In this document: piece after piece, positions 22,568 through 34,071 of the stretch | Numbering within the stretch: the first letter of the stretch is position 1 | Layout of the letters: the number at the start of each line of letters is the position of its first letter | Assembly (NCBI GenBank): GCA_029990175.1 | Contig: JARKIP010000005.1 | Span: forward strand, 51,883,001 to 51,947,000 | Length of the DNA stretch: 64,000 bases | Source of the DNA: Petunia secreta | Lineage: Eukaryota > Streptophyta > Magnoliopsida > Solanales > Solanaceae | Direction of reading: 5' to 3' | The notes under the pieces: model-generated | What the model was told of the DNA's origin: nothing | The model's database searches: none | Seen by the model: the letters and a program-made list of their open reading frames with translations, nothing else | Made by a program: the position numbers and the translations under genes

Positions 22568-23228
22568 TAAAATATATGGTAGCAAATAACATGTTGGCCA
22601 AATACATCAGCTGATTGTACTTGACACTATATTTTACTTAGACATTCCAACTAAGGTCCTTTTCAGTTGAGCACTTAAATTTTTTTTTATAAGTAACTAA
22701 AAATTCATGCGCGTATTTGCACACAAGTCTTACGTGGATAAGTGACTCATTTATATTCTGCCACGTGTAATAATTGACACATCATATAACACACGATACA
22801 TTCGGATGATGAATTAATGACCTGACCTGCTTCAAAAGTTGACCCTATCTTCTAATAAGGGTAACCCACAATCCATTTCTCTAAAACTCTCATAGTTCAA
22901 CCCGTCTTTTGAACTTTGATAATCAAAAGCTTACAATTCTTCTTTCTCTCGAATCGACTCTACTAAGAAACCCTAATGAAGTCCCTATATCATCAATCAA
23001 ACCAACTTCTTAAAGGCCTAAAAATGGGTCACTTATCTATGTATGACTCGTGTACAAATACGTGCGTAAATTTTTTAACAGAGTGGGTGGAGAGTGTCTA
23101 GATGGACACTCTTAAAAGAAGTTCAAGTGCTCAGCTGAAAAAGGCCTTAGTTGGAGTGTCTAGAATATACTGTCAAGTTCAAGGGGCTGCAATATATTTT
23201 TGGCCTAACAAATTATACCATATTAAAA
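22568..23228. mobile_element. Non-autonomous DNA element with long TIRs
   Basis: Left arm (about 22568-22755) and the reverse complement of the right arm (about 23228-23030) match over most of 150-200 bp: both carry a GTT(A)GGCCAAA block, CTTGACA-x-TATATT, TAGACA-x-TCCAACTAAGG, TTTTCAG-x-TGAGCACTT and a GCGTATTTG / ACGTATTTG block leading to ATAAGTGACTC. The central 270 bp is unique and non-coding. Size and long TIRs suggest a MITE or small Mutator-like element. Target duplication not resolved. Confidence 0.75.
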
Positions 23229-23384
23229 CAGTGTAAAAGAACTTTACATTGTCACTGAAAAATAGTGTACCATATTCGTATAATTCATTCAGTCTACCAT
23301 ATCCCAAAACTCTTCATGTTAATATCATTCTAACAGATCAATCATCAAAAGAATAAAGTCTCTCTGCCTTCTATTTTTCTCCTT

Positions 23385-23390
23385 TTTATT
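23385..23390 (-). terminator. Candidate poly(A) signal for DUF868 gene
   Basis: AATAAA on the minus strand, about 150 bp past the stop codon. Several other A/T-rich signals lie closer, so the choice is tentative. Confidence 0.35.
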
Positions 23391-23541
23391 TCACGAGAGA
23401 TGAAGTATAAGTTCATAGAAGTCTAAAAGATAGTTAAAACGAGAAATTTAAACTTTTTTTAAAATGGGCAAGAAGGAAATTAATTGAAAAAAAAGAAAAT
23501 ATCTGAAAAAAATAAAATAAAAGAAGAAATTAAACACCATT

Positions 23542-24393
23542 CTATGTGCTTTTACCTGCATAAATTATCAATGAGAATTCAACTTTATCTTCTAACCAGA
23601 AGTTACTTTCCAATCCACGTCTTGTTCTAAACATGAAACAAGCATAACCTGAAGAAGCTGGACTAAAGAGCCAATCATGAACATCCCACATTAGATCTAC
23701 TAACAAACCATCCAAGAAAATACTCTGATTTCCTCTGAAATTCCATTGTAGCCTCTTTTCCTTAATCACAATCTTCTTATCAATAGAAACTGAAAGAACT
23801 GGATGGTGATGAATATTTTTCCCTTCATTTTCACTACTACAATGTATCAAAATATCATGTGTTTTACCACTATCACAAAATTTTGCCTTAGTTGAATAAA
23901 GGGTGTTACCATAAAAATGTTCTTGTCTTGAAATTAATCTGAATTTGGCCATAGTGCTCCCACTCTTGAATTTTTTCATTGTAGCTTCTTCAGCCATATC
24001 TCCAAGAATTAAACAAAGTTCTGAATCAATTGTAACAATAACATAGTACTTGTTAATTGGTTCAGGACCTGACATGTTGTACAAAGCTTCACACAAATCC
24101 CAGAAAATTTCAACATTCGAGTGATCAAATTCCAATACGCTGCTCCCTTTTTTCTTCGTAAACAAACGCAAATTTATGTTGAGTTTGAATGAATTTGCAG
24201 GATTATCACCAAATTGTATGCTTAAACCTTGTGCCACATTTGTTTTGGACCATAACACTCTGATTAAAACATGCTTATGATTGGACAATCTGACTTTGTA
24301 CAAACAAATGACTTTGTTTTGTGTTGCAGGGATTAAAGTTGAAGGGAAACAACAAGTGTTTGAAAAACTAAAACAGGAACCAAAGTCCCTCAT
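23542..24393 (-). CDS. DUF868 family protein, intact
   Basis: Uninterrupted 283-codon single-exon gene, the only clearly host-type gene in the window. The start MRDFGSCFS is the conserved N-terminus of plant DUF868 proteins. Other family blocks: ATQNKVICLYKV (residues about 23-34), VLWSK and GLSIQFGD (about 47-63), LEFDHSNVEIFWDLCEA (about 87-103), a GPEP-x-x-x-YYV-x-V block ending in ELCLILGD (about 108-131), SRQEHFYGNTLYSTKA (about 154-169), LQWNFRGNQSIFLDGLLVDL followed by WDVHDWLF (about 213-240), and YACFMFRTR. No signal peptide or membrane segment. The family is plant-specific and of unknown function; lengths near 280-330 are usual, so this looks complete. It has a truncated tandem copy about 1.6 kb downstream, separated by a TIR element. 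Confidence 0.88.
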   Translation of the reverse strand: MRDFGSCFSFSNTCCFPSTLIPATQNKVICLYKVRLSNHKHVLIRVLWSKTNVAQGLSIQFGDNPANSFKLNINLRLFTKKKGSSVLEFDHSNVEIFWDLCEALYNMSGPEPINKYYVIVTIDSELCLILGDMAEEATMKKFKSGSTMAKFRLISRQEHFYGNTLYSTKAKFCDSGKTHDILIHCSSENEGKNIHHHPVLSVSIDKKIVIKEKRLQWNFRGNQSIFLDGLLVDLMWDVHDWLFSPASSGYACFMFRTRRGLESNFWLEDKVEFSLIIYAGKST

Positions 24394-26029
24394 TGTTGAA
24401 TAAAAAAATAATGAGGAGAGGTTCTTGGAACTATGTTAGATGAAATTGTTTTAAAGGAAGATGAAGTATAAATTAAAAATTTTCTGAACTGATAAGCCCA
24501 CTTAAATGGTAAGTATTAAATACGATTGGTTTTTATTATTTCTCTCTCACCTTAAATTTTGCAACCTATAAGAATGGAGAAAGTTAAAGAACGGAAGAAT
24601 GCTAAGACAAAAAAATAAAATAAAAACTTTCCATAGTTCTCTTTCTTTACTTCTTTCTCTGCCAGTTCATCTAAGATACTACTATCAATTAAAAAAGGAA
24701 AAAAATTATATAATTAATGATTAATTTATTTTGTTTACACGATTTAATAGGGGCAACTATATTTAAAATATGGCTAATTAAGTGTGAACAAGTGGAATTA
24801 AATGATACTTCATCCAGTTCACTTTGATTTTTTTATATTATATTCACACATATTAAAGAATCAACTTTTTCACATGGTTAATTAGAAATGTGTTTAGATT
24901 ATGAGCAAGTGTAACTTTGGAAAAAGAAAATTAATAACATCTTGATTTTGCACTTTTTTTAATTATTTTGAACCAAAAAAATATTAAAAAATCAAAATAT
25001 CAAATAAAGTGGATCAGATAAAATAATGTGGTAGAAATTGTATAGCATTGATGTAGTTACTATTTTATTCAGTTTCTTGTAGAATTGGATTGAAGATTGA
25101 CAAAGGCATTTATTAAGATGTGATTCATAGACAATAAAGTTTCAGTTTCTTGTATTCAACTGTGTGGAGTGTAGAATATAGATGGCTACTTAGAGCATAT
25201 TTTTAATTTACATTAAAAAAACAACAGTCTAGATTTTAGTTGCTTTCGGAGTCGGCAAAATTATAGGGATGCAACTAAGTTTGGTACTTTCAGAATGGAG
25301 TGTAATGTTTTACACTATTGGATTTGAACTCTGTGGGTTCTAAATTTTAGTATAATGATTTCAGATACAAGTAACTGGGTTCTTGACTTAAATTTTGTAC
25401 ATAATTGATGAGTTTTTAAATATAAATACATTGTCCGCAAAAAACCTACTGGGTTCTGCCGAAACCCGCGCTCAACCTTCTACATCCGCCACTGACATTT
25501 TGATGACTCGAAAATAGAATAGTAACTTGTCATTGTCCATAAAATGAAATATTATTGGTTTAAAAATTCTCATGTTGTGAATGCATATAACTTAGGTTCA
25601 TCCAGATTAGTAAGAAAATCTCTAACAAATAAACAGTAAATCAATTATTTCTTGATTAGGATTAGTGTGAAAGATTAAATGGTACCATTCAAATGAAGGA
25701 ATTCAAAGATCAAGCAATCTAGAATGTGACTGAGATTTTCAAAGGGGTGGGAGAATTATTTTGTCCTCTTTTAGCGGGTTTTCTATTTTTATCTCTCATG
25801 TGGAAGAGAAGATAAATGCGTGGAAATGAGAAAATTAGGATAGTCCAGTATTTGTGTCCAGTAATGTTTCATAGTATAAGGGATTAATTACACGCGAAAG
25901 TATTTAATGGCTAAGATATGTTTCTGTGGCAAACAACTACTAAAATAGTACAGTAGTAAAAGAGTTCTCAACAAAAGAATAAAGGAATAATTACCAAAAC
26001 GGTCAGTCAATTCCTTCGCCTTACTTTTG
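24394..26029. other. AT-rich intergenic region upstream of DUF868
   Basis: No coding signal. Holds the presumed promoter of the DUF868 gene (minus strand, to the left) and a MITE-like element at about 24800-25030. The first 150 bp after the start codon is A/T-rich with no clear TATA box that I would assign. Confidence 0.5.
24800..25030. mobile_element. Stowaway-like MITE
   Basis: Left end TACTTCATCCAGTTCACTTT with a following TTGATTTTTT matches the reverse complement of the right end around 24985-25025 (AAATCAAAATATC, then AAAGTGGATCAGATAAAATAA). Small size, AT-rich, no coding. The match is imperfect. Confidence 0.45.
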
Positions 26030-26034
26030 ATTAA

Positions 26035-27518
26035 CCCTTACTTTTTAAGATTTTTTTACATAAATATACAAATTTTCACCCTTAATTACAAAAATAAAAT
26101 AGCAATATTTCTCTAATTACAATGCATAACATTATTTTTCTAACACATTTCACTTTCACTTTCCATTTTCCCCAAATTAAAAATTCTCACTTACTCTCTC
26201 TTTCTCCCATCACCTCCACACCCACCCCCACTACCCCAACGCCATAACCCCCACCCTAACGCCATCACCATTAGCCCCACCACCCCAGCGCCATCACCCC
26301 CCTCCCCCGTTTCTATTTGGTTCTCTGTTTGCTCATTTTTAAGAAAGGAAGAGTTCAGTTTCTTTTCTGTTGTCTTTGCAATGTTTATTCTGTTTCAAAA
26401 GATCTCTACTTGTGTTCTAGATTTGCAGTATTGATGACAATGTTAAATCAAAGGTTGATCTCCTACCGATGCCGATGCCCCCGCTCCCCCCTTGAAGTCC
26501 ATGATTTGATTTGATAATCGAGCGAATGATTTATTTCTATCAAAACTTATCCATGTATTTGCAGCAAAATCATGTCTTAGTAGGTTGTGCCTGCAAGTGA
26601 ATGAATCAGGAATAAAGTCAGTAAAAAAGTTGTAACCTATAGTTGTAAAGCAAGCACAACTAAAATTTGACATTATAACATCTTCTGATTTTCCATTGGG
26701 CACCATTTTCTCTTCGTATTTTATTTTCTTGTTAGGTCTAGTTTACTGTAGTGTTTTATGTTTCGAAAAGGATGTGTAGCAGTGGAAAAGTGAGTATACG
26801 AATCGCATAGTATATCTTAAGTAGGAAAAGAAAAGAACAGACTTTATCTTGAGGAAAAGAAAAGTAACATATTTTAAGCCCGCATATATCTTGAGACATG
26901 ATTTTGTTGCAAACACATGGATAAAATACCCCTCCGTTAGATACGGTGCTGCAGAAACAGTTGAAACGGTGCAGAAACAGTTAGATAGGTACTACAAAAA
27001 TAGTTGAAATGGTACAGAAATAGTTAGAAACAGTTGAAACGGTGCAGAAACAATTAGATACGGTGCTGCAGAAACAGTTCGAAACAGTTGAAACGGTGCA
27101 GAAACAGTTAGATACGGTGCTGCAGAAATAGTTGAAACGGTGCAGAAATAGTTAGATACGGTGCTGCAGATACAGTTGAAACGATGCAGAAACAGTTGAG
27201 ATACAACGAGATACATCGAGGATGGGATGGGGAAAAGTGAAATTAGGGGAAATGATAGGAATAAAAATGAAATTAGGGGAAATGGTGGGAGGAAAAGTGA
27301 AATAAGGAGAAATGGGAGGAGCAAAAGTGATAATGGGGGAAATAGGAGGAAGAAAAGGGTTTGATATGTTATGGGAAAATGTTGCTATGTTTTTGCTATA
27401 TTTGTAATTAACTTGTGTTTTCCTCTATATAGGGTTATTTTGCTAAAATGTTGCTATGTTTGGTAATTAAGTTCTAAAACTTGTACTTTTATGTAAAAAA
27501 TCCTACTTTTTATAGCGA
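26035..27518. mobile_element. Non-autonomous element with about 75-bp TIRs
   Basis: The left end (about 26037-26115: TACTTTTTAAGATTTTTTTA, then CATAAATATACAAATTTT, CTTAATTACAAA and TAGCAATATTT) matches the reverse complement of the right end (about 27518-27440: AAAAAGTAGGATTTTTTACA, TAAAAGTACAAGTTTT, CTTAATTACCAAA and TAGCAACATTTT). The interior has a C-rich repeat (26215-26305), a minisatellite and G/A-rich repeats but no transposase. The 9550-10600 element has similar architecture. Target duplication not determined. Confidence 0.65.
26940..27200. repeat. Minisatellite of about 44 bp
   Basis: Five to six imperfect copies of GATACGGTGCTGCAGAAACA followed by GTTGAAACGGTGCAGAAACA and GTTA. Followed at 27235-27355 by a shorter repeat of GAAATTAGGGGAAAT-x-GGAGGAAAAGT. 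Both lie inside the TIR element. Confidence 0.85.
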
Positions 27519-27520
27519 GT

Positions 27521-27831
27521 ATACACAAAAACGAATACCCAATGTATACAAACAATAGCATAGGTATGCAAATAGTATCCTTACGTATATCCAGTGTATG
27601 CACCCAAAAATATGGTGTATACAGTCAGATTTGTCAGATATACACAATGTACATACACACTTTTTCAGTTATTTTAAGTGTATACACACTTATTTGAACA
27701 AGCAAAAACCTTTCTTTATGTGGAAAATGCAAATTGAAGATCTGGATATTACAAGCCTTCACTGGTTTATGTATATGATAAAAAAACCACTAATATCATA
27801 GCTAATATAGAAAGAGTTTATTCTATTAAAC
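27521..27831 (-). mobile_element. Inferred left part of split Ty1/copia LTR
   Basis: If the gypsy element with TSD TAAAC is removed, this sequence joins directly to 44754 and so should continue the copia 3' LTR that begins at 44926 on the minus strand. No coding. It has many TGTATAC/GTATAC motifs. The far LTR end was not identified. Confidence 0.4.
27827..27831. repeat. Target-site duplication TAAAC (left)
   Basis: Identical to 44749-44753 on the far side of the gypsy element; a 5-bp duplication is standard for Ty3/gypsy insertion. Confidence 0.85.
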
Positions 27832-28564
27832 TGATGCAGCCCCAACTCCGTGCTGATCAGACATTCACTCCATCGAGGCCAGTGACACGAAGCCAAGCCA
27901 AACTCATTCACGATGTGCACATTCAGCTGGCATGGTCGGGAGGAAGCACTCATTCCGAAGTTGATTGGTCGAGCTCAAGATTTGAAGGCTTCATCTACAA
28001 GCTTGAGTCCGAAGAAGGGAGCAACTGAACACTCAACATCGACGCTAAGCAGTAAAGCAAACAACCAACCGAACGGAAAGCGTCCAACCTCAAGTGTTCG
28101 AATTCAAGTATTCGACTAAAGGAGTGTCCGAACACTTAACTTATTCAGCCCTGCGCGGCTTATTCTTATTGGTTGTCTGTGACCGTTTTACTATTTTTCC
28201 TTTAGTATTGTCTATATAAACCACCTTCCATTTCATTTTGTAGACACCTAGTTTTTTTATGAATATTAAACATAGCTGATGCTATTTCAGCCTCCGTTGA
28301 GAGCCAGTCCCATCGTGGGATTTAAAGAACTTGTGTCATTCGGTATAATCGTTTGAACAAATTCTTCTTTGGTCATTCAATTTGCAAGAAGCATGAGTTC
28401 TTCTTGAGGATTGTTGTGCATCTTCTTGTTTTCCGTTGTTTGAACCGATACCAGTTCCTCGGATTCATTCTAACGAAGAAGAGATTCGTCTTGCTTCTAT
28501 CTTGTTTATTGTTTTCTGATGTTACTTCGGTTGCTTAGCTTCTTCTCCGATTAAACTTGCACCA
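27832..28564 (+). repeat. 5' LTR of gypsy element
   Basis: 733 bp, starts TGATGCAGCCCCAACTCCGT and ends AAACTTGCACCA; matches 44020-44748 along its length with scattered substitutions and small gaps. Confidence 0.92.
28213..28220 (+). promoter_or_regulatory. TATA box in 5' LTR
   Basis: TATATAAA within TCTATATAAACC, conserved at 44396-44403 in the 3' LTR. Likely marks the U3 promoter, with transcription starting about 30 bp downstream. Confidence 0.7.
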
Positions 28565-28567
28565 TCT

Positions 28568-28579
28568 TGGTATCAGAGC
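28568..28579 (+). other. Primer-binding site (initiator Met tRNA)
   Basis: TGGTATCAGAGC three bases after the LTR end; complement of plant initiator Met tRNA 3' end. Confidence 0.92.
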
Positions 28580-28775
28580 ACGGTTTGAGCTTGTTCTTAC
28601 AACCCCAATCCTGTTCTACGTTATCCTTTATTTATCGTGCGTTTGTGTCTTTTAGTTTCAGCTTCATCTTCGTGTTGATTGTTGTTACTGTTGTGTTCTT
28701 ATTTTACAAAAAAGAAAAGTGAAAAGAAGAAAATTCAAAAATTTGTGTTTGTTGTTGGTTGTTTGGATTGAACAG

Positions 28776-28782
28776 CCAAAGA
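28776..28782. repeat. Candidate LINE target duplication CCAAAGA (left)
   Basis: CCAAAGA recurs at 38670-38676 just after the LINE's A-rich tail. Joining the flanks restores a continuous gypsy leader of about 0.7 kb, which is plausible. A 7-bp match can occur by chance. Confidence 0.55.
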
Positions 28783-29313
28783 TTTGGAATCACCACTGTC
28801 CAAGGAATCAAATGAACCCCTGACGTACATCAATGGACGACTAGGGTTTTTCGTTGTTTTTGGACTGTTCGTGACATGGTGTTGCTGTTACAAAATCACA
28901 GTTGTGTTTTGGTTGTTGTTTATCGAAGACTGGTGGTTTTAGTTGATTTGGGTCGAAGTTTGGTGTTTAAATTTCGAAATTCTGTCGATTAGCCACCGCC
29001 CATACACCGAAAAATTGTTACATTGTAACAGCGTACGGACAAGTGGAGCGGCTCTCTTAGCTCGACTGAGAGTTTAAATCTCTCTGAAGTTGAGTTACCG
29101 GAAATGACCTACATCTTGAGCTAAATCTTATGTTTGTGGACTGTGAACAGAAGTTGAAAGTTGTCCGTACACGGGAGTAAGAAATTTACTGTTCCATTGA
29201 AGATGAAAGGGGTAAAGTGTTAAATCACAAGTGAAAATTTTGTCGGCAAGAAAGAGGAAAAAGTGGATAACGTTAAACCCTAGTACCAAGAGGTTTTTGT
29301 TAATAAATTCAAC

Positions 29314-29919
29314 GTGTTAAATGCTGAGTTATTAAATGAGCTAAGAGGTTTGAACCCTGAAGCGTGTGCATTAATACAGAAGGCCTTAGGGTTAGTTAAA
29401 TCCGGTACAGGGAAGGAAATTGCTTTTATACCTCAGGATCCTACACTTCCTTCAGTCGATGTGGGAGAGACAAACACTTTAATTTGCAAATTGAATACGA
29501 CTGCTTCCACTATCCCTAGCCAATCTCAGGCGGATGGCATTGCTCAGGGATCATCATTGACCTCTGGGTGCTACTCTTGATGCTGAGGATGATGCTCTTA
29601 TTGCCAATATGCCCTTGCAACCAATAGTCAAGGATTTTGAAGCTCGAGAAGGAATAAAGCTGATGGATGGCCCTTTGCGCCCGGGCAGACTTGAACATCA
29701 AGAATTGGAGGAAGATTCCACTGTTCATAACTTTAAGCATGTGGCACGTGAAGCTGACCTCTCTCCTAAGAGTGCTAAGTCTCAGAAGTAGATTGTTCCA
29801 CCAGCCCCACTAGAACACTCTACTCAATCCAAGCAGCCACCAAAGAGAGGTAAGAAGAATTATAGTCAGGATCCATCTAAAATTCAAGCTTTGAGATCAA
29901 CCTCTATAAAGAAGAATTG
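29314..29919 (+). pseudogene. LINE ORF1 remnant
   Basis: Two open pieces (29314-29580 and 29609-29791), then a Lys/Gln-rich tail ending at TGA 29917-29919, overlapping the ORF2 start. A frameshift lies near 29565-29575 (PLGATLDAEDD continues in another frame) and a TAG at 29789-29791. The content is Ser/Pro/acidic with KQPPKRGKKNYSQDPSK at the C-terminus. The DUF4283/zinc-knuckle core usual in plant L1 ORF1 was not seen, so it is probably internally deleted. ORF1 would bind RNA. Confidence 0.5.
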
Positions 29920-32900
29920 ATGGATAAGCTGCTTATTTGGAACATAAGGTCAATGAATACTCAAGAAGACTTTGATAGGCTTATCACATTGCATCAAAGA
30001 AAGCATTTTCAAGTTATAGGATTAATGGAGCCATTCCAGGATGTTAACATTATAAATAGCTATAAGCTTAGGCTTGGGATAGAGCAATGCTTCTACAATG
30101 AGAATGGGAAGATTTGGGTGTTTGCAAATGCTGATTTTGAAGTGCAAGAAGTGATGAATGATGAGCAGCAACTCACACTCTCCTTTATGAATGAACAGTT
30201 TGATGAAGAAGTTGTCATTACTTTTGTGTATGCCAAGACTAATGCTGGAGACAGGTTCTTTCTTTGGGAGGCTATGCAATACTTTGCTAGTGACAATATC
30301 AGGCCTTGGCTGGTTGCTGGAGATTTTAATGTCATTCTTTCAGAGAATGAGAAGCATGGGGGACTACCACTGTTCATGCCTGAGTATGAAGAATTTGCAT
30401 CTACACTAGGCAATTGTCAGCTTATGGACTTGGGATTTAATTCAGGCAGCATTTTCACTTGGTGGAATGGTAGAACTAAAGAGGATTTCATTCTCAAGAG
30501 GCTGGATAGATGCCTGGGTAATCAACAATTGATAGATATGTGCACAAAGATTGAAATTGATCATCTAGCTAGAGTAGGATCAGACCACTCCCCCTTGCTT
30601 GTCAATTTCTCACAAGATCCTACTCCTACAATCAAGCCTTTCAAGTTCCTTAACTTCTGGACTACACATGCTGAGTTTCTTCCTTTAGTAAAGGAACACT
30701 GGGAGATTTAAGTCACAAGAGATCCATTTTATGCACTGAACACAAAATTGAAGACTTTGAAGAAGACACTGTCCTCTTGGAGCAAGGCTACATATGGTAA
30801 CATTTTCCAGCAGGTTTCAACACTGGAAGACATTATTTTATCTCATGAGTTTCAGCTTGAACTTGCACCAACAGCTGAGAATAGAGAGGCCCTGAAAAAG
30901 GCAGAACCTGAGCTGAAGAGGTACCTTGCTATTGAAGCTGAATTTTGGAAATAAAAAGCAGGCATGCTGTGGTTCAAGGAGGGTGATGTGAACTCTAAAT
31001 TCTTTCACTTTCATGTCAATGGAAGAAGAAAGAAACTACATGTGAGTAGGATACAAAATAGGGAAAGCAATTGGATCAACTCTTAAGAAGCAATGGCTAA
31101 TAAGGCACTATGGTTTTTTCAAAAGCAGTTTGTCACTGAAGAGGTGTCCAACAACTATGATTTGTTGATGAATGTTCTACCAATGATTACCGATGAGCAG
31201 AATGAAAAATTCACAGAGGTACCTTGGGAAGAGGAGGTCAAGCAGGCAGTGTTTGGGCTAAATGGTGATAGTGCTAGTGGCCCTGATGGCTATACTGGCA
31301 GGTTTTTTCATGTTGCTTGGGATATTATCAAGCATGACATTGTCAAGGTGGTGCAGGCATTGTTTAGTGGAAGACAAATACCTAGATATATAACAGACAC
31401 AAATCTGGTTTTGATTCCAAAAAAACCATCAGTTACAACCTTTTCTGACCTCAGGCCTATCAGCTTGAGCAATTTCATTAACAAGGTTCTTTCTAGGGTG
31501 GTACATAATAGGCTGGTTGAAGTTTTACCTTCTCTCATTTCACAAAATCAGGCAGGCTTTGTCAAAGGAATGAGCATAGTGGAGAATGTTTTGCTTGCTC
31601 AGGAAATTATACATGACATCAATGAAAGAGGTGAAGATGCTAATCTTGTGATCAAGCTTGACATAATGAAGGCCTATGATAGGGTGTCCTGGCCATTCTT
31701 GACAATGGTACTGAGGAAAATGGGGTTTTGTCATGAGTTCATAAATGTCATTTTCCAGCTTGTATCATCCAATTGGTACCCAGTTTTGTTCAATGGTCAG
31801 AGTTATGGATTCTTTCATTCAGGAAGAGGTTTAAAGCAAGGTGATCCATTGTCACCCACTTTGTTCATCCTAACAGCTGAGGTATTATCTAGAAGTTTGA
31901 ATTCATTGAATACTCACAGCTTCTATAGGGGAAATGCAATGCCTAAGTGGAGTCCACATCTCAATCACTTGGCATATGCTGATGATACCATTTTGTTTAC
32001 CTCTTCTCATGAGGACTCCTTGCATTTAATCATTGAAGTATTGCAAGCTTATGAAGCAGTAACAGGTCAGAAAATAAATAAAGATAAGAGTGCCATATAT
32101 TTGCATGGATCAGTGGGAGATGATGAGGTTGAAAAGGTGGAGGTGATTACTGACATTCATAGAAATGACTTCCCTTTCACATACTTAGGATGCCCTATCT
32201 TCTATGGTAGGAGGAAGAAGATACACTATGAAAATTTAGTAGGAAAGGTGACTGCCAGAATCCATGGTTGGAGTGCTAAGATGCTTTCATTTTGAGGAAG
32301 AGGTATACTGATTAAGCATGTCTTGCAAAGCATGCCAATCCATCTTCTTTCAGCAGTGAACCCTATAGATAGTGTGCTCAACCAATTGCATAAGCTTTTT
32401 GCAAAGTTCTTTTGGGGTAATTCTCAAGAAGGGTCAAGCAGGCATTAGTCTTCTTGGAAGAACCTTTTTCTACCAACTGATGAAGGTGGCATGGGGTTCA
32501 GTTCTTTGTTTGATGTTTCAAGTACTTTATTTGCTAAGGTATGGTGGAATTTCAGAACTGGAGACTCATTGTGGGTTACCTACATGTCTAACAAGTACTG
32601 TAAGAAGCTTCACAAGGCCATTGTGCCATACAAACAAGTCTCTTATGTTTGGAGGAAGATGATACAAGCTAGAGAGGCTATTGACCATGAGATTTACTGG
32701 CAGATTAGGCAAGGCTCAGCTCACTTATGGTATGACAATTGGTCAGGTCTTGGACCATTGTACTTTATAGTTTCCTACACATTTGATTGTGACTTGTGGT
32801 ATAATAGTGTCAAGGAAGTGGTTGAGAATGGTAATTGGAATGTTGAACTCCTAAACCTTTTGCTGCCTGAAGACATTGTTGAGCACATTGTCCAAAATGT

Positions 32901-34071
32901 GCATTTGTTAGGATCTGATCAGAGAAGGGACAAGGCCTGGTGGGGCTTGACTTCAAATGGTAAGTTCTCAGTCAGTAGTGCATGGAATTACATGAGGGTG
33001 AAGCAACATAAAGTTCCTATTCCGAAGTTTATGTGGGTCAAAGGGATTCCTATCAAGGTGGCATTTATGATGTGGAGGCTTTGGAAGTTTAAGCTTCCAC
33101 TTTATGATGAACTGAAGAGAATAGGCTACCAGTTTCCTTCCAGGTGTTGGTGCTGTGCTTCTCCTAATGTTGAAACTAGGGAACACCTGTTTAGGACAAG
33201 CGAAGTAGCGAACAGTGTATGGAGGTACTTTGCTCAAGTTGCAGGAGTTCAGGTGGATGATTGTAATCTTCATCAGGTTTGCTTTAGATGGTGGAGGCAG
33301 TGGCCTAAGCCCTGGTTAAAAGCTGTTTGTCATACTGTTCCTTCTTTTATTGTTTGGCCATTGTGGAAAAGGAGAAATGCTATTAAACATGACAAAACAG
33401 TTTCCTACTCTAGGGTGCTCTATGAGATCACTAGCAATATATTCTACTTTGTTAAGGTCAGGTTTCCATTTATTACTATTGAGAGTCAGTCATGGCCTGA
33501 CATTGTGCATGCATTAGAAACTTATTTGCCTAGGTTCAGATATATTAAAGTATATTGGAGCTTGCCTGGTTTTGGTGTGTTTAAAGTGAACACTGATGGT
33601 GCCTCTAGGGGAAATCCAGGGGCAAGCTCTATTGCTTTTTGTGTGAGGAATGGAGATTTTATGTTTGCATTTGCTAAGCTGATTGGAGAGCACAAAAACA
33701 TGGTGGTTGAGGTTATGGCCATTAGAGAGGCAATGAAGTATTGTGTGGAGCATGCTTTGGGTCCTATCTTGAGTGAAACTGATTCCCTAGTGGTCAAGCA
33801 AGTCATTGAGAGTCAGTGGCAGCCTATGTGGTCTATTGCTTCTATTATTGATGATATTTAAAGGTGGAGACAGCTGGGTGACTTTCAATTCAAGCATACA
33901 TTGAGAGAAGGCAACAAGTTAGCTGACTGCCTTGCTAACATTGCTTTTGAATTGCCTTTGGTCAACTTCTATACTTATGCTCAACTACCTTCAAAAGCCA
34001 AGCTGATTGTTAATCAAGACAAGCATCAATTTGTAGAATTTAGAGCCAAGCCATGGAGAGGAGGAAGATGA
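29917..34071 (+). pseudogene. LINE ORF2: endonuclease, RT and RNase H
   Basis: One reading frame for about 1,385 codons. Domains: APE-type endonuclease (residues about 4-240: IWNIRS, LMEP, VAGDFNVIL, SDHSPL, the catalytic N, E, D and H visible); reverse transcriptase (31230-32250: LIPKK, LRPISLSN, IKLDIMKAYDRVSW, GLKQGDPLSP, YADDTILF); zinc-knuckle-like CWCC...H region (33145-33190); RNase H (33580-33945: NTDGASRGNPG, VEVMAIREA, ETDSLVV, GNKLADCLA). It would nick the target and copy its RNA. Six in-frame stops break it: 30709, 30952, 31084, 32293, 32446 and 33859; I saw no frameshift. Most fit CAA-to-TAA or TGG-to-TAG changes. Confidence 0.9.

Noticed and set aside
26317..26706. Open frames on both strands at 26.3-26.7 kb
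   Set aside because: No recognisable domain; they overlap each other within a TIR element.
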